From an uncultured Clostridia bacterium (lineage in GTDB: Bacteria > Bacillota > Clostridia > Lachnospirales > Anaerotignaceae), in contig CAJUKL010000075.1 in assembly GCA_910587195.1 (NCBI GenBank), positions 1 to 7,191 of the forward strand: a stretch of 7,191 bases of DNA. The letters run 5' to 3'. Position numbers and translations under genes: made by a program. The notes beneath the pieces are model-generated. The model was not told the origin of the DNA and searched no databases. It saw nothing but the letters and a program-made list of their open reading frames with translations. Shown one piece after another: positions 1-6,103 of the stretch; the stretch's first letter is position 1; every line of letters begins with the position of its first letter.

Positions 1-44
1 AAATGCTTTCATCCCACCCCTAAAGGAGTGGGATGAAAGCATTT
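1..44. terminator. Strong hairpin at the left edge, probable terminator
   Basis: Positions 1-17 and 28-44 are perfect reverse complements (17 bp). Two further G-C pairs (19-20 with 25-26) follow across one mismatch, leaving a TAAA loop at 21-24. On the plus strand the stem runs into AGCTTG, not a T-run. Bases left of position 1 are not visible, so a T-run in the minus direction cannot be judged. It most likely terminates a gene lying to the left, but orientation is undecided. Confidence 0.55.
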
Positions 45-346
45 AGCTTGTAAAAATATAAAAAAGTAAAGCACTTGTTATAAAAAAGCATGGAAATCAA
101 TTTTTGTTCGCCGTAGGAGATTCAAAGTTTTTTGCCAAGCTTTTTTAAAAAAAGCTTGACCCTAAACTTTAATGCGAAACTAGCGTTTCGCTAAATGTTC
201 TGTGCCATTGCAATGTCAAATATAATTGGAATTTCACCCCAATTCATTATGAACTTTTTCTTCATATGTTCATCGTCTTCTTATTTTTTTATAAAATATT
301 TAGAATTTCTTTTGTTTTTGTTCATAATTTATACAAAATATAGAGA
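45..346. other. Gene-free A+T-rich stretch with several inverted repeats
   Basis: I see no convincing coding region on either strand here. The stretch contains the nested hairpin and second hairpin described separately (120-191), a perfect 10-bp palindrome CATTGCAATG at 206-215, and AATTGG/CCAATT arms at 224-229 and 239-244. After about 245 it becomes a T-rich tract leading into the promoter of the small gene at 431. The density of inverted repeats suggests a structured RNA or a dispersed intergenic repeat, but neither can be shown from this window alone. Confidence 0.5.
120..191. repeat. Nested inverted repeat followed by a second hairpin
   Basis: AAAGTTT (124-130) pairs with AAACTTT (164-170), and ATT (120-122) with AAT (171-173) across a bulged C. 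Inside, CAAGCTTTTT (136-145) pairs with AAAAAGCTTG (149-158), separated by a 5x5 internal loop. Directly after, GCGAAAC (174-180) pairs with GTTTCGC (185-191) around a TAGC loop. Neither hairpin is followed by a T-run on the plus strand, so a simple terminator is a poor explanation. It may be a mobile palindromic repeat unit or a small structured RNA; only one copy is present here. Confidence 0.5.
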
Positions 347-352
347 TATAAT
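347..352 (+). promoter_or_regulatory. Probable -10 box for the small peptide gene
   Basis: A perfect TATAAT lies about 80 bases before the ATG at 431. No good -35 hexamer sits at 16-18 bp spacing; the nearest TTG-type sequence (318-323) is too far upstream. Transcription would begin near 359 and give a 5' leader of about 70 bases. Confidence 0.45.
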
Positions 353-430
353 AAAAATATACCAAAAATAACAATGCATCAAACTTTATAATTGAAAATA
401 AAAACTATTTTTACAGGAGGAAAATTGTTT

Positions 431-562
431 ATGAATAAAAAAGCAGAAAAAAAGAATGTTACCAAAAAAAATTCCATGCAAAAAAGTGCAATAAAAAAGG
501 ATAAAAAATATGCAGAAGTAAATACAATGATGTTATTAACTTACTATTTAGCAAATGCATAA
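431..562 (+). CDS. Small lysine-rich peptide, 43 aa, unknown function
   Basis: This is a short open frame of 43 codons plus TAA that I do not recognise as any family. It is supported by a strong ribosome binding site (AGGAGG, 415-420, ten bases before the ATG) and a TATAAT box upstream. The N-terminal two thirds is very basic, with 11 lysines within the first 26 residues. The last part, from about residue 27, is uncharged after Glu29 and rich in Met, Leu, Tyr and Ala, ending LLTYYLANA. There is no signal peptide, no Gly-Gly leader site and no cysteine, so export or lanthionine-type modification is not indicated. It stands alone, convergent with cobS-cobC. It could be a nucleic-acid-binding microprotein, a peptide acting at a membrane, or a chance frame behind a good binding site. 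Confidence 0.55.
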   Translation: MNKKAEKKNVTKKNSMQKSAIKKDKKYAEVNTMMLLTYYLANA

Positions 563-596
563 AGATGGGAGTGGTTAAACAAACACTTTAAAAATA

Positions 597-632
597 GAGG
601 GGAACTTTTTTCACTTGTGAAAAGTTCCCCTC
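597..632 (-). terminator. Terminator of the cobS-cobC operon
   Basis: GAGGGGAACTTTT (597-609) and AAAAGTTCCCCTC (620-632) form a perfect 13-bp stem with a ten-base loop. Read on the minus strand, the stem is followed by TATTTTT, a good rho-independent tail, about 80 bases after the cobC stop. On the plus strand it follows the small peptide gene by 34 bases, but TCTCGC comes next rather than a T-run. It is therefore mainly a minus-strand terminator that could also protect the 3' end of the small transcript. Confidence 0.8.
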
Positions 633-714
633 TCGCTTTGCTCACTGTCTATGTTTTGCACAAAAGTTCAATGCTTTCTTTCAAAAAAGCGTGAAAAATT
701 TTTATATGGTTACT

Positions 715-1317
715 CTAATTTTTTACAGGACAATTTATTTTTTCTATGGTTATCATCCCATTTTTTACAGAAACAAGGGAATAGGTTTCCTGCTCTAAAA
801 AAAATTTCCAAAAACCATCATAGCCTGCCCCCGTTAAAACACATAACATGGCACTCATAACACCATTATGTGTTACTAAAAGTACATTTTCCTCCTCCGA
901 TGTTTCTGCTATGACCTTTTCTAATTCCTTCCGGATTCTTTCATAAAAGGTAAAGAATGCCTCTCCTTCTGGAATACAAAAATTTTTCCAATCTTTTCCC
1001 CACTGTTCAAATGCCTCTGGATATTCCTGCTTTAATATTTTATAATGTTTTCCCTCCCAAAGTCCAAAATTTAATTCCCGAAATGCTTGCCTTTTATCAA
1101 ATACAATATTTTTTCCTTTGGTAATAATTTCTGCTGTTTCTATAGAACGTTTTAAATCACTCGTAATAACTTTATGACATTCTACATTTTTAAAAAATTC
1201 ATATAAGGTTTGTGCTTGCTTTCTTCCTACTTCATTGATAGGACAATCTGTCCAACCATAATATAATTTTTCTTTATTCATATCTGTTTGCCCATGCCGC
1301 ACTAAATATAATTTCAT
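715..1317 (-). CDS. cobC: Histidine phosphatase, probable alpha-ribazole phosphatase
   Basis: This is a 200-residue member of the histidine phosphatase (phosphoglycerate mutase-like) superfamily. The catalytic RHG motif is at residues 7-9, with His8 as the phospho-acceptor. Arg57 (LKRS), Glu81 (RELNFG) and THNG with the second catalytic His at 150 complete the active site. In CobC the reaction is removal of the 5'-phosphate from alpha-ribazole phosphate or adenosylcobalamin phosphate in the cytoplasm, the late step of B12 nucleotide-loop assembly. The family alone does not fix the substrate. The assignment rests on translational coupling to cobS: the start codon overlaps the cobS stop as ATGA and has a strong AAGGAGGG site (1323-1330). 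No active-site residue is missing. A general phosphatase is the main alternative. Confidence 0.85.
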   Translation of the reverse strand: MKLYLVRHGQTDMNKEKLYYGWTDCPINEVGRKQAQTLYEFFKNVECHKVITSDLKRSIETAEIITKGKNIVFDKRQAFRELNFGLWEGKHYKILKQEYPEAFEQWGKDWKNFCIPEGEAFFTFYERIRKELEKVIAETSEEENVLLVTHNGVMSAMLCVLTGAGYDGFWKFFLEQETYSLVSVKNGMITIEKINCPVKN

Positions 1318-2039
1318 AATATCCCTCCTTGTAAAGTCATAATGATTAAAAATACCATTTCTGAAAGTTCATACCCAGCTCCTAAAGCATCTTCTGTCAT
1401 ACCACCATTTTTTTGCTGCCAATATTCTCGAAAAAGAAAGGCAGATAACAATATCGTTACAATAGGCAATATACTTTTTATTTGTAAAAATCCTGCTAAA
1501 AGCGCAATTCCAATAAAAATTGTTCCTATCATATATTTTGTGTATTTTGGTGTAACATAAAAAGTATTTGTTTGTTGTTTGTCAGAACTACTTTTAATTA
1601 AAATTGGAATTGCTATTTTTCCCGCCACGGGTGCTAATAAAACTGCTAAATATCCGCTATTTTCCAAAAGTACAATTTTTAATACAATTGTAAAAATCAA
1701 TGCTAATGCGCCATTTGTCCCTATTTTTTTATTTTTAATTTTTTCTAGCATTTTTTCTTTTTTGTTCGTTGTAACAAAACCATCACAAATACTTGCCAAA
1801 CCGTTTAAATGCAATCCACCTGTAACAATCGTTTCAGACAAAACTGCACAGATAGCACCTATCCATGACAACTTTAAAAAAAAGATTGCAATACCATAAC
1901 ATAAATAGTCAATTAGCCCTATCAATAATCCTATCAGGGTATAATATAAAATTCCTTTGGAAAGTTCTAGTTTTTTTTGATAACAACTTGGTACTGGTAA
2001 AATGGTCAAACAAGCGAGCGTACTCAAAAATAACCGCAC
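1314..2039 (-). CDS. cobS: CobS, adenosylcobinamide-GDP ribazoletransferase (atypical motif)
   Basis: CobS is an integral membrane enzyme joining adenosylcobinamide-GDP to alpha-ribazole (phosphate), releasing GMP. The protein is hydrophobic, with several membrane segments, an early LPVP motif, and TGGLHLNGL...CDGF, IGTNGALAL and DALGAGYELSE blocks typical of CobS. I place the start at the GTG at 2039 (241 aa). This puts LPVP about 14 residues from the N terminus as in the family, and AAAGGA lies nine bases upstream. The frame is open upstream to a TTG at 2108, but that extension (23 residues) lies between a terminator and a TATAAT box and has no family match. Oddly, family-typical Asp residues are replaced: HLDGLAD reads HLNGLAS, and the D of the D-S-R-[LIV]-G-T segment is Asn. 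It is coupled to cobC; no cobU or cobT is in the window. Confidence 0.85.
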   Translation of the reverse strand: MRLFLSTLACLTILPVPSCYQKKLELSKGILYYTLIGLLIGLIDYLCYGIAIFFLKLSWIGAICAVLSETIVTGGLHLNGLASICDGFVTTNKKEKMLEKIKNKKIGTNGALALIFTIVLKIVLLENSGYLAVLLAPVAGKIAIPILIKSSSDKQQTNTFYVTPKYTKYMIGTIFIGIALLAGFLQIKSILPIVTILLSAFLFREYWQQKNGGMTEDALGAGYELSEMVFLIIMTLQGGIL

Positions 2040-2069
2040 TCCACTTCTTCCTTTCCTGTTTTTTATATT

Positions 2070-2098
2070 ATTATATAATAAAAATTCACTAAAAGAAA
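2070..2098 (-). promoter_or_regulatory. Probable promoter of cobS-cobC
   Basis: On the minus strand TATAAT occupies 2075-2070, about 31 bases before the preferred GTG start at 2039. A weak TTTCTT at 2098-2093 sits 17 bp upstream as a possible -35. It is the only reasonable promoter between the preceding terminator (2111-2141) and the gene. The leader would be short and has no room for a cobalamin riboswitch. Confidence 0.5.
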
Positions 2099-2106
2099 TA
2101 AACATC

Positions 2107-2146
2107 AAAAAAATAAGTCCTGCATTATTCAGAACTTATTTTTTTT
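2107..2146 (-). terminator. Terminator after the hemolysin III-like gene
   Basis: AAATAAGTCCTG (2111-2122) and CAGAACTTATTT (2130-2141) flank a seven-base loop. In minus-strand RNA all 12 positions pair, with one G-U wobble, and seven T's follow (2113-2107). The gene ending at 2156 lies just upstream in that direction. A T-run also follows on the plus strand (2139-2146), so it could act both ways, although no plus-strand gene approaches it. Confidence 0.8.
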
Positions 2147-2155
2147 AAAAGGAAA

Positions 2156-2818
2156 TTACAACACATATTCAAACATAAAAAGAATATGCAAGGCACTTCC
2201 CCCCATCACAAACAAATGAAAAATTTCGTGAAATCCAAAATATTTTAACTTTAGCTTTGACCATTTCATAGCATAGATAATTGCTCCAATTGTGTACACA
2301 ATGCCACCAGTAGCAAGCAATACAATGCCACTAATGGGAATGGCTTGCTCCAATGGTACAAAAGCAATGAGCACAAGCCAACCCATTACAACATAAAGCA
2401 ATGTTGAAAACCACCTCGGTGCATTGAGCCAAAAAATTTTTAATAAAATACCTGTAATGGCAAATGTCCATACGCAGATTAAAAGTGTCCAACCCCATTT
2501 CCCTCTAAGGGGAATTAAACAAACAGGGGTATAGGTTCCTGCAATTAAAACAAAAATCATCATATGGTCAACACGTCGCAACAAAGCAGTTCCTTTTTCA
2601 GAAATATTTAAAGTATGATACATAGTACTTGCACCATATAAAAGCAACAAAGAAATACCAAATATTAAAAAAGCAATGACAGAAACAAAGGACGCTTCTT
2701 CCTTTGCCTTTTTTAAAAATATAATCAGAATAGGAATAGACAATAAAAATCCTAAAAAATGAGTCAATGCATTGACAGGTTCTTTAATCCGAAATTTTTT
2801 ATTTTTTTGCTCTTTCAT
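2156..2818 (-). CDS. trhA: Hemolysin III / TrhA-family membrane protein
   Basis: This is a seven-helix membrane protein of the hemolysin III (YqfA/TrhA) branch of the PAQR superfamily, 220 residues, full length for the family. The conserved polar residues are all present: EPVNALTH near residues 13-20, S-x3-H at 64-68, RRVDH at 81-85 and GFHEIFH at 195-201. By analogy with PAQR receptors, His68, His197, His201 and Asp84 would form the buried zinc/hydrolase-like site. Bacterial members are linked to membrane lipid and energy homeostasis; the hemolysin name is historical and does not imply a toxin here. The ATG at 2818 has TTAGGAG nine bases upstream. It is a single-gene unit with its own promoter and terminator, divergent from the DUF1836 gene. 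Confidence 0.9.
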   Translation of the reverse strand: MKEQKNKKFRIKEPVNALTHFLGFLLSIPILIIFLKKAKEEASFVSVIAFLIFGISLLLLYGASTMYHTLNISEKGTALLRRVDHMMIFVLIAGTYTPVCLIPLRGKWGWTLLICVWTFAITGILLKIFWLNAPRWFSTLLYVVMGWLVLIAFVPLEQAIPISGIVLLATGGIVYTIGAIIYAMKWSKLKLKYFGFHEIFHLFVMGGSALHILFMFEYVL

Positions 2819-2876
2819 TTAAAACATCTCCTAACCGTATCATCTAGTTTTTAAAACTACATTTAATTATATAGAT

Positions 2877-2905
2877 ATTATAATCCATTTTTAGTATTTT
2901 TACAA
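2877..2905 (-). promoter_or_regulatory. Promoter of the hemolysin III-like gene
   Basis: On the minus strand TTGTAA (2905-2900) and a perfect TATAAT (2882-2877) are separated by 17 bp, about 60 bases before the start codon. It lies back to back with the promoter of the DUF1836 gene, with about 20 bases between the two -35 boxes. Confidence 0.65.
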
Positions 2906-2925
2906 CAAAAATTTATAATTTATCC

Positions 2926-2954
2926 TTGCGACATAGTTTATAATACTATATAAT
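2926..2954 (+). promoter_or_regulatory. Promoter of the DUF1836 gene
   Basis: TTGCGA (2926-2931) and TATAAT (2949-2954) are 17 bp apart, about 38 bases before the ATG at 2993. A second TATAAT at 2939-2944 lies inside the spacer and might serve as an alternative. The ribosome binding site, GGGTGA at 2981-2986, is modest. Confidence 0.7.
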
Positions 2955-2992
2955 ATAGTTACTTTATCAATTTTTTAAATGGGTGAATCAAT

Positions 2993-3565
2993 ATGAAAGA
3001 ACAAATTTCAAAAATATTAAACAGCCACACTATTGTACCAATCGAATCTATTCCAAACATAGATTTATATATGGATCAAGTGACCACTTTTATAGAAACG
3101 TCCTTGTCAGGCTGTAAACGTAGTAAAAATGATAAAATTCTCACAAAAACAATGATTAATAACTATGCAAAAGCAAAAATTTTTCCGCCGCCACAAAAAA
3201 AGAAATATACCAAAAATCATGTGATGCTTTTAATTATGATTTATCATTTAAAGTCTATTTTATCCATTACAGATATTAGTCGCCTTTTAAAACCAGTGAC
3301 GGAAGAATTGACAAAAAATGAAAAATCTCCACTTTTAGAAATGATTTATTGTGATTTTGTAACTTTGCAACAACAAAATGAAAAAAATATCTCTATGTTA
3401 GAAAATCATAATATGGAGCATACAATATTACCAGAATGTCATACGTATGAAAATGAATTGATTCAAAATATTATTGTAGTGTTGCAATTAGTGATACAGG
3501 CAAACACAGAAAAAAGAATAGCAGAAAAAATATTAGATACACATTTTTCTGTCAAAAAGGCTTGA
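2993..3565 (+). CDS. DUF1836 domain protein, predicted DNA-binding regulator
   Basis: This 190-residue protein matches the DUF1836 family of Firmicutes. The hallmark segment runs from about residue 48 to 101: LTKTMINNYAKAK, a Pro-rich turn (FPPPQKKKYTK), then a hydrophobic helix ending SITDISRLLKP. This resembles the helix-turn-helix and wing of MerR-type DNA-binding domains, so a transcriptional role is inferred; no target or ligand is known to me. The C-terminal part from about 110 is charged and mostly helical. It is soluble, with no membrane segment. The ATG at 2993 is the first in frame and follows a good promoter. Its closest candidate target is the divergent hemolysin III-like gene or itself. 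It ends at a terminator shared with convergent uppP. Confidence 0.85.
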   Translation: MKEQISKILNSHTIVPIESIPNIDLYMDQVTTFIETSLSGCKRSKNDKILTKTMINNYAKAKIFPPPQKKKYTKNHVMLLIMIYHLKSILSITDISRLLKPVTEELTKNEKSPLLEMIYCDFVTLQQQNEKNISMLENHNMEHTILPECHTYENELIQNIIVVLQLVIQANTEKRIAEKILDTHFSVKKA

Positions 3566-3571
3566 TAAAAT

Positions 3572-3612
3572 AAAATTCCGGTCTGCTCTTATTCTATGCA
3601 AACCGGAATTTT
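3572..3612. terminator. Bidirectional terminator between DUF1836 gene and uppP
   Basis: AAAATTCCGGT (3572-3582) and ACCGGAATTTT (3602-3612) form a perfect 11-bp stem. TGC/GCA in the loop (3584-3586 with 3598-3600) can extend it past one mismatch. T-rich tails lie on both sides, and the stop codons of the two converging genes are only 7 and 2 bases away, so one hairpin serves both. Confidence 0.85.
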
Positions 3613-3613
3613 G

Positions 3614-4462
3614 TTATACTGCAAGAAATTGCAATACTGTTTGTATTCCAAAATAAAGTAACACCAAAATGCCTAATACAATTCGGTACCAACCAAAAGC
3701 CTTAAAATTATTTTTTTTAATATATCCCATTAAAAATTTAATGGAAAGAATCGAAACCACAAAAGCAACTACCATTCCCACCAAAAGAACAGCAATTTCA
3801 TCGCTTTCAAAAGCAATGCCAAACTTTATTAACTTTAAAAAACTAGCTCCAAACATCACAGGGACTGCTAAAAAAAAGGTAAATTCTGCGGCAATTGTAC
3901 GGGACATCCCAATTAACAAGCCACCGATAATAGTTGCACCAGAGCGGGAAGTTCCCGGAAATACTGCTGCAATCAACTGAAACAAACCAATTAAAAAAGC
4001 GGTTTGATATGTAATTTGGGAAATCTTTACAATTTGTGGCTTTTTTCCATAATTCATGTTTTCAATTACCAAAAATAAAATACCAAACAAAATTAACATA
4101 ATAGATACGGTTTGATAATTATAAAACCATGCATTTAATTGGTCATCAAACAAAATTCCAATGACAGCCGCAGGAATACAAGCAAATATAATTTTAAACC
4201 ACATCTGTAAAATAGATATTTTTATTTTAAAACCTTTTTTAAAAGAAAAAGGAAATAATTTTTTCCAATACAATAACACAACTGCTAAAATTGCGCCTAA
4301 TTGTATCACAACAAAAAACATTTCCATAAATTTATCTGACATTTTTAGCGTTACAAATTCCTGCAAAAGAATCATATGTCCTGTACTGCTGATGGGCAAC
4401 CATTCTGTAATGCCTTCTACAATACCGAATAAAAACGCTTTCCATATTTCTCCCCAACTCAT
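3614..4462 (-). CDS. uppP: Undecaprenyl-diphosphate phosphatase UppP (BacA)
   Basis: UppP removes a phosphate from undecaprenyl diphosphate to recycle the lipid carrier used for peptidoglycan and other wall polymers; the gene is also called bacA for its link to bacitracin resistance. Counting from the ATG at 4462 (282 aa), the first family motif with EGITE and LPISSTGH covers residues 16-29, and PGTSRSGAT is at 169-177, giving the usual catalytic Glu, His29 and Arg173. The rest is a set of hydrophobic helices, and the C-terminal GWYRIVLG segment is present. The start at 4462 fits the family N terminus and has AAAGGAGG five bases away. An in-frame ATG at 4510 would add 16 residues but has no comparable site. 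It is monocistronic and divergent from the lipoprotein operon. Confidence 0.95.
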   Translation of the reverse strand: MSWGEIWKAFLFGIVEGITEWLPISSTGHMILLQEFVTLKMSDKFMEMFFVVIQLGAILAVVLLYWKKLFPFSFKKGFKIKISILQMWFKIIFACIPAAVIGILFDDQLNAWFYNYQTVSIMLILFGILFLVIENMNYGKKPQIVKISQITYQTAFLIGLFQLIAAVFPGTSRSGATIIGGLLIGMSRTIAAEFTFFLAVPVMFGASFLKLIKFGIAFESDEIAVLLVGMVVAFVVSILSIKFLMGYIKKNNFKAFGWYRIVLGILVLLYFGIQTVLQFLAV

Positions 4463-4527
4463 ATTTTCCTCCTTTATTTTTTTTATCATATAATAAACTA
4501 TTTTATGCAATTATTTTGACTTTTTCC

Positions 4528-4556
4528 ATTTTAAACGATTTTTTTATAATTGTCCA
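4528..4556 (-). promoter_or_regulatory. Promoter of uppP
   Basis: On the minus strand TGGACA (4556-4551) and TAAAAT (4533-4528), each 5 of 6 to consensus, are spaced 17 bp. They lie about 65 bases before the ATG at 4462, outside the coding region under the shorter start. Confidence 0.6.
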
Positions 4557-4577
4557 TATAAAAATAACTTCTATGAA

Positions 4578-4604
4578 TTGACTTTTTGATAAAAAAGCTA
4601 TACT
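4578..4604 (+). promoter_or_regulatory. Possible promoter of the lipoprotein / PstS-like operon
   Basis: TTGACT (4578-4583) and TATACT (4599-4604) are each close to consensus but only 15 bp apart, shorter than the optimal 17. The -10 overlaps a palindrome (4601-4616), so activator- or repressor-dependent expression is plausible. No better pair is visible between here and the start codon at 4642. Confidence 0.45.
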
Positions 4605-4621
4605 CTTATTAGAGTAATAAG
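4601..4621. promoter_or_regulatory. Composite palindrome, candidate operator
   Basis: TACTCT (4601-4606) and AGAGTA (4611-4616) form a dyad around TATT. A second, overlapping dyad pairs CTTATT (4605-4610) with AATAAG (4616-4621). The element covers part of the -10 box and the expected transcription start, a typical position for a repressor site. It could instead fold as a small hairpin at the very 5' end of the mRNA. Confidence 0.4.
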
Positions 4622-4641
4622 ATTTTGAAAGGAGTTTTGTC

Positions 4642-6087
4642 ATGCTCAAAAAAATATTTCTTTCTATTATCATGCTTTCGCTTTGTATTTGTAGTGGTTG
4701 TCAAAAAATGCATACTCTTTTTGAAGAAAAAGACAGCAGTTCTCCGATTGCTAAAAATTCTATTAAAAATTCTGTCAAAAATGGGTATCCTGCATGGATT
4801 TATACCCCATCCACCAGAGCTATAAAAAATACTATGACAGAATATGCTGCTCCTTTAGAATTTACAGTAGATAATATTTTGATAACAGAACATCTACCCA
4901 AAGGAAAAAATTTAAAAGATGCTTTTCAAGAAGAATTAAATACCTTTATCGAAAACTTAAGCTCTGACTTTGGTGATGTTGTATTATCTAGTATTGATTT
5001 TGATGCTTTACAGCAGCAAACAGAAGTACCACCAGAATCTCTACAAAATCGTCTTTCTATTGATGGAACATTGTCCTTTATTGGCCCTTATGCCAGTATA
5101 CAACTTACAGCAACACCTAGTATTATCAACACAGAAACAAACGAGCCTATAGAATTATATTCTATAGAAGAAAATATATACTATCTCTCAAAATTTTATA
5201 ATGTCAAACAAAAAAAAGAAGCAGCAACAGAAGAATTATTTTTAGAAGATTATATTTCTGCACTTGAAAAATGTATCCAAAATAAAATATTATTGGAAAC
5301 ACAAGAACCTTTTGATACTTTAAAGCGTTCCTTTTCCAATTTATCCGAAAATGATTTTTCATTATATTATGACAGTGGAATTGATACAGATACATCACCT
5401 TGTTTTTTTATTACCCTAAAAGAACAAAATCCTTACTGCTTTAGTGAAAAAACAATTTCCTTACATTTAGCCGTTTTATTGCCATATCTTTCTTTTTCTC
5501 CCAATGAAATAGAAGAAATTATGGATATTCCAAATTTGCTAACAAAACAGCTGATTGATACAACGGACACTTTTTCCATTGCACAGGACAGTTCTATTAC
5601 TATGGAACAATGTGAAGATACTTTATTTATTGCAGTCAGAAATTATAAAAATCAAGATATGACAGACCAAGTAAATGACCAGTTAAGCATTGCACAAAAA
5701 ATATATGCAGATAGCACCCCTATTTTAAATTATAGCTCCAAAGCAGATAGTTTTTCCTGTAAAGTTGTTTCTTTTAAGGCATTAGGGCCATTTTTAAAAG
5801 TATTTATTCTAAGCAATGCTACTGTTAACAACCAATATTTATTTAATCAAAGAAATATATTGATACATATGCCAACAGGAGAACAATTAGCTGTTCGTGA
5901 TTTATTATTGCCGGAAAGCATTGACACTTTAACAGAACAGCAATTAACCTATTTAGATTCTACAGATTTTTCTTTAGACAGCAGCGGAAAAATTGTTGTA
6001 CCATTACAACCTCCTACAGAAGAAGGAACCATGAATCTTACTTATGAAAGTAAATTATTTGATTTTTCAAAATATGCAAATTTTTGA
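4642..6087 (+). CDS. Putative lipoprotein with two RsiV/DUF3298-like halves
   Basis: This 481-residue protein is predicted to be exported. It opens with a Lys pair, a hydrophobic stretch and CSGC, so Cys20 is a probable lipidation site, although the residue at -3 is Cys rather than the usual Leu. Residues 21-65 look like a flexible linker. About 70-285 and about 365-481 each resemble the layout of RsiV/DUF3298-type extracellular domains. In the second half this is a beta-rich segment with NILIHMPTGEQLAVRDLLL followed by a C-terminal LTYESKL; the first half has NTETNEPIELYSI and a later strand-rich block. This similarity is by pattern only and is uncertain. No catalytic motif is visible. The start has AAAGGAG seven bases upstream. 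It forms an operon with the PstS-like gene 16 bases downstream, suggesting two surface proteins that work together. Function is unknown. Confidence 0.75.
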   Translation: MLKKIFLSIIMLSLCICSGCQKMHTLFEEKDSSSPIAKNSIKNSVKNGYPAWIYTPSTRAIKNTMTEYAAPLEFTVDNILITEHLPKGKNLKDAFQEELNTFIENLSSDFGDVVLSSIDFDALQQQTEVPPESLQNRLSIDGTLSFIGPYASIQLTATPSIINTETNEPIELYSIEENIYYLSKFYNVKQKKEAATEELFLEDYISALEKCIQNKILLETQEPFDTLKRSFSNLSENDFSLYYDSGIDTDTSPCFFITLKEQNPYCFSEKTISLHLAVLLPYLSFSPNEIEEIMDIPNLLTKQLIDTTDTFSIAQDSSITMEQCEDTLFIAVRNYKNQDMTDQVNDQLSIAQKIYADSTPILNYSSKADSFSCKVVSFKALGPFLKVFILSNATVNNQYLFNQRNILIHMPTGEQLAVRDLLLPESIDTLTEQQLTYLDSTDFSLDSSGKIVVPLQPPTEEGTMNLTYESKLFDFSKYANF

Positions 6088-6103
6088 TTAAAAGGAGTTT
6101 TTT

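Noticed and set aside
431..562. Type I toxin or bacteriocin reading of the 43-residue peptide
   Set aside because: There is no membrane-spanning segment of usual length, no leader cleavage site, no Cys, and no neighbouring transporter, immunity or modification gene.
565..591. Eight-codon frame right after the small peptide gene
   Set aside because: Too short and without a ribosome binding site; probably chance.
651..860. Open frame of 69 codons on the plus strand
   Set aside because: It has no ribosome binding site or family-like features and runs antisense across the 3' end of the well-supported cobC.
1342..2092. Three plus-strand open frames (1342-1560, 1579-1899, 1865-2092)
   Set aside because: All lie antisense within cobS and its upstream region. 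They are low-complexity translations without recognisable domains, produced by A+T-rich hydrophobic codons read backwards.
2040..2110. Cobalamin riboswitch upstream of cobS
   Set aside because: Only about 70 bases separate the preceding terminator from the start, far less than such a riboswitch needs, and no conserved B12-box-like sequence is visible.
2156..2818. Virulence haemolysin
   Set aside because: The hemolysin III name is historical; the PAQR-like residue pattern points to a housekeeping membrane protein found in many harmless bacteria.
3669..4493. Plus-strand open frames opposite uppP
   Set aside because: uppP has full family motifs on the minus strand; the opposite frames show no motifs or binding sites.
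4625..5398. Short frames at 4625-4825, 4970-5152 and 5204-5398
   Set aside because: They overlap the long lipoprotein frame in other frames or on the other strand and lack independent support.
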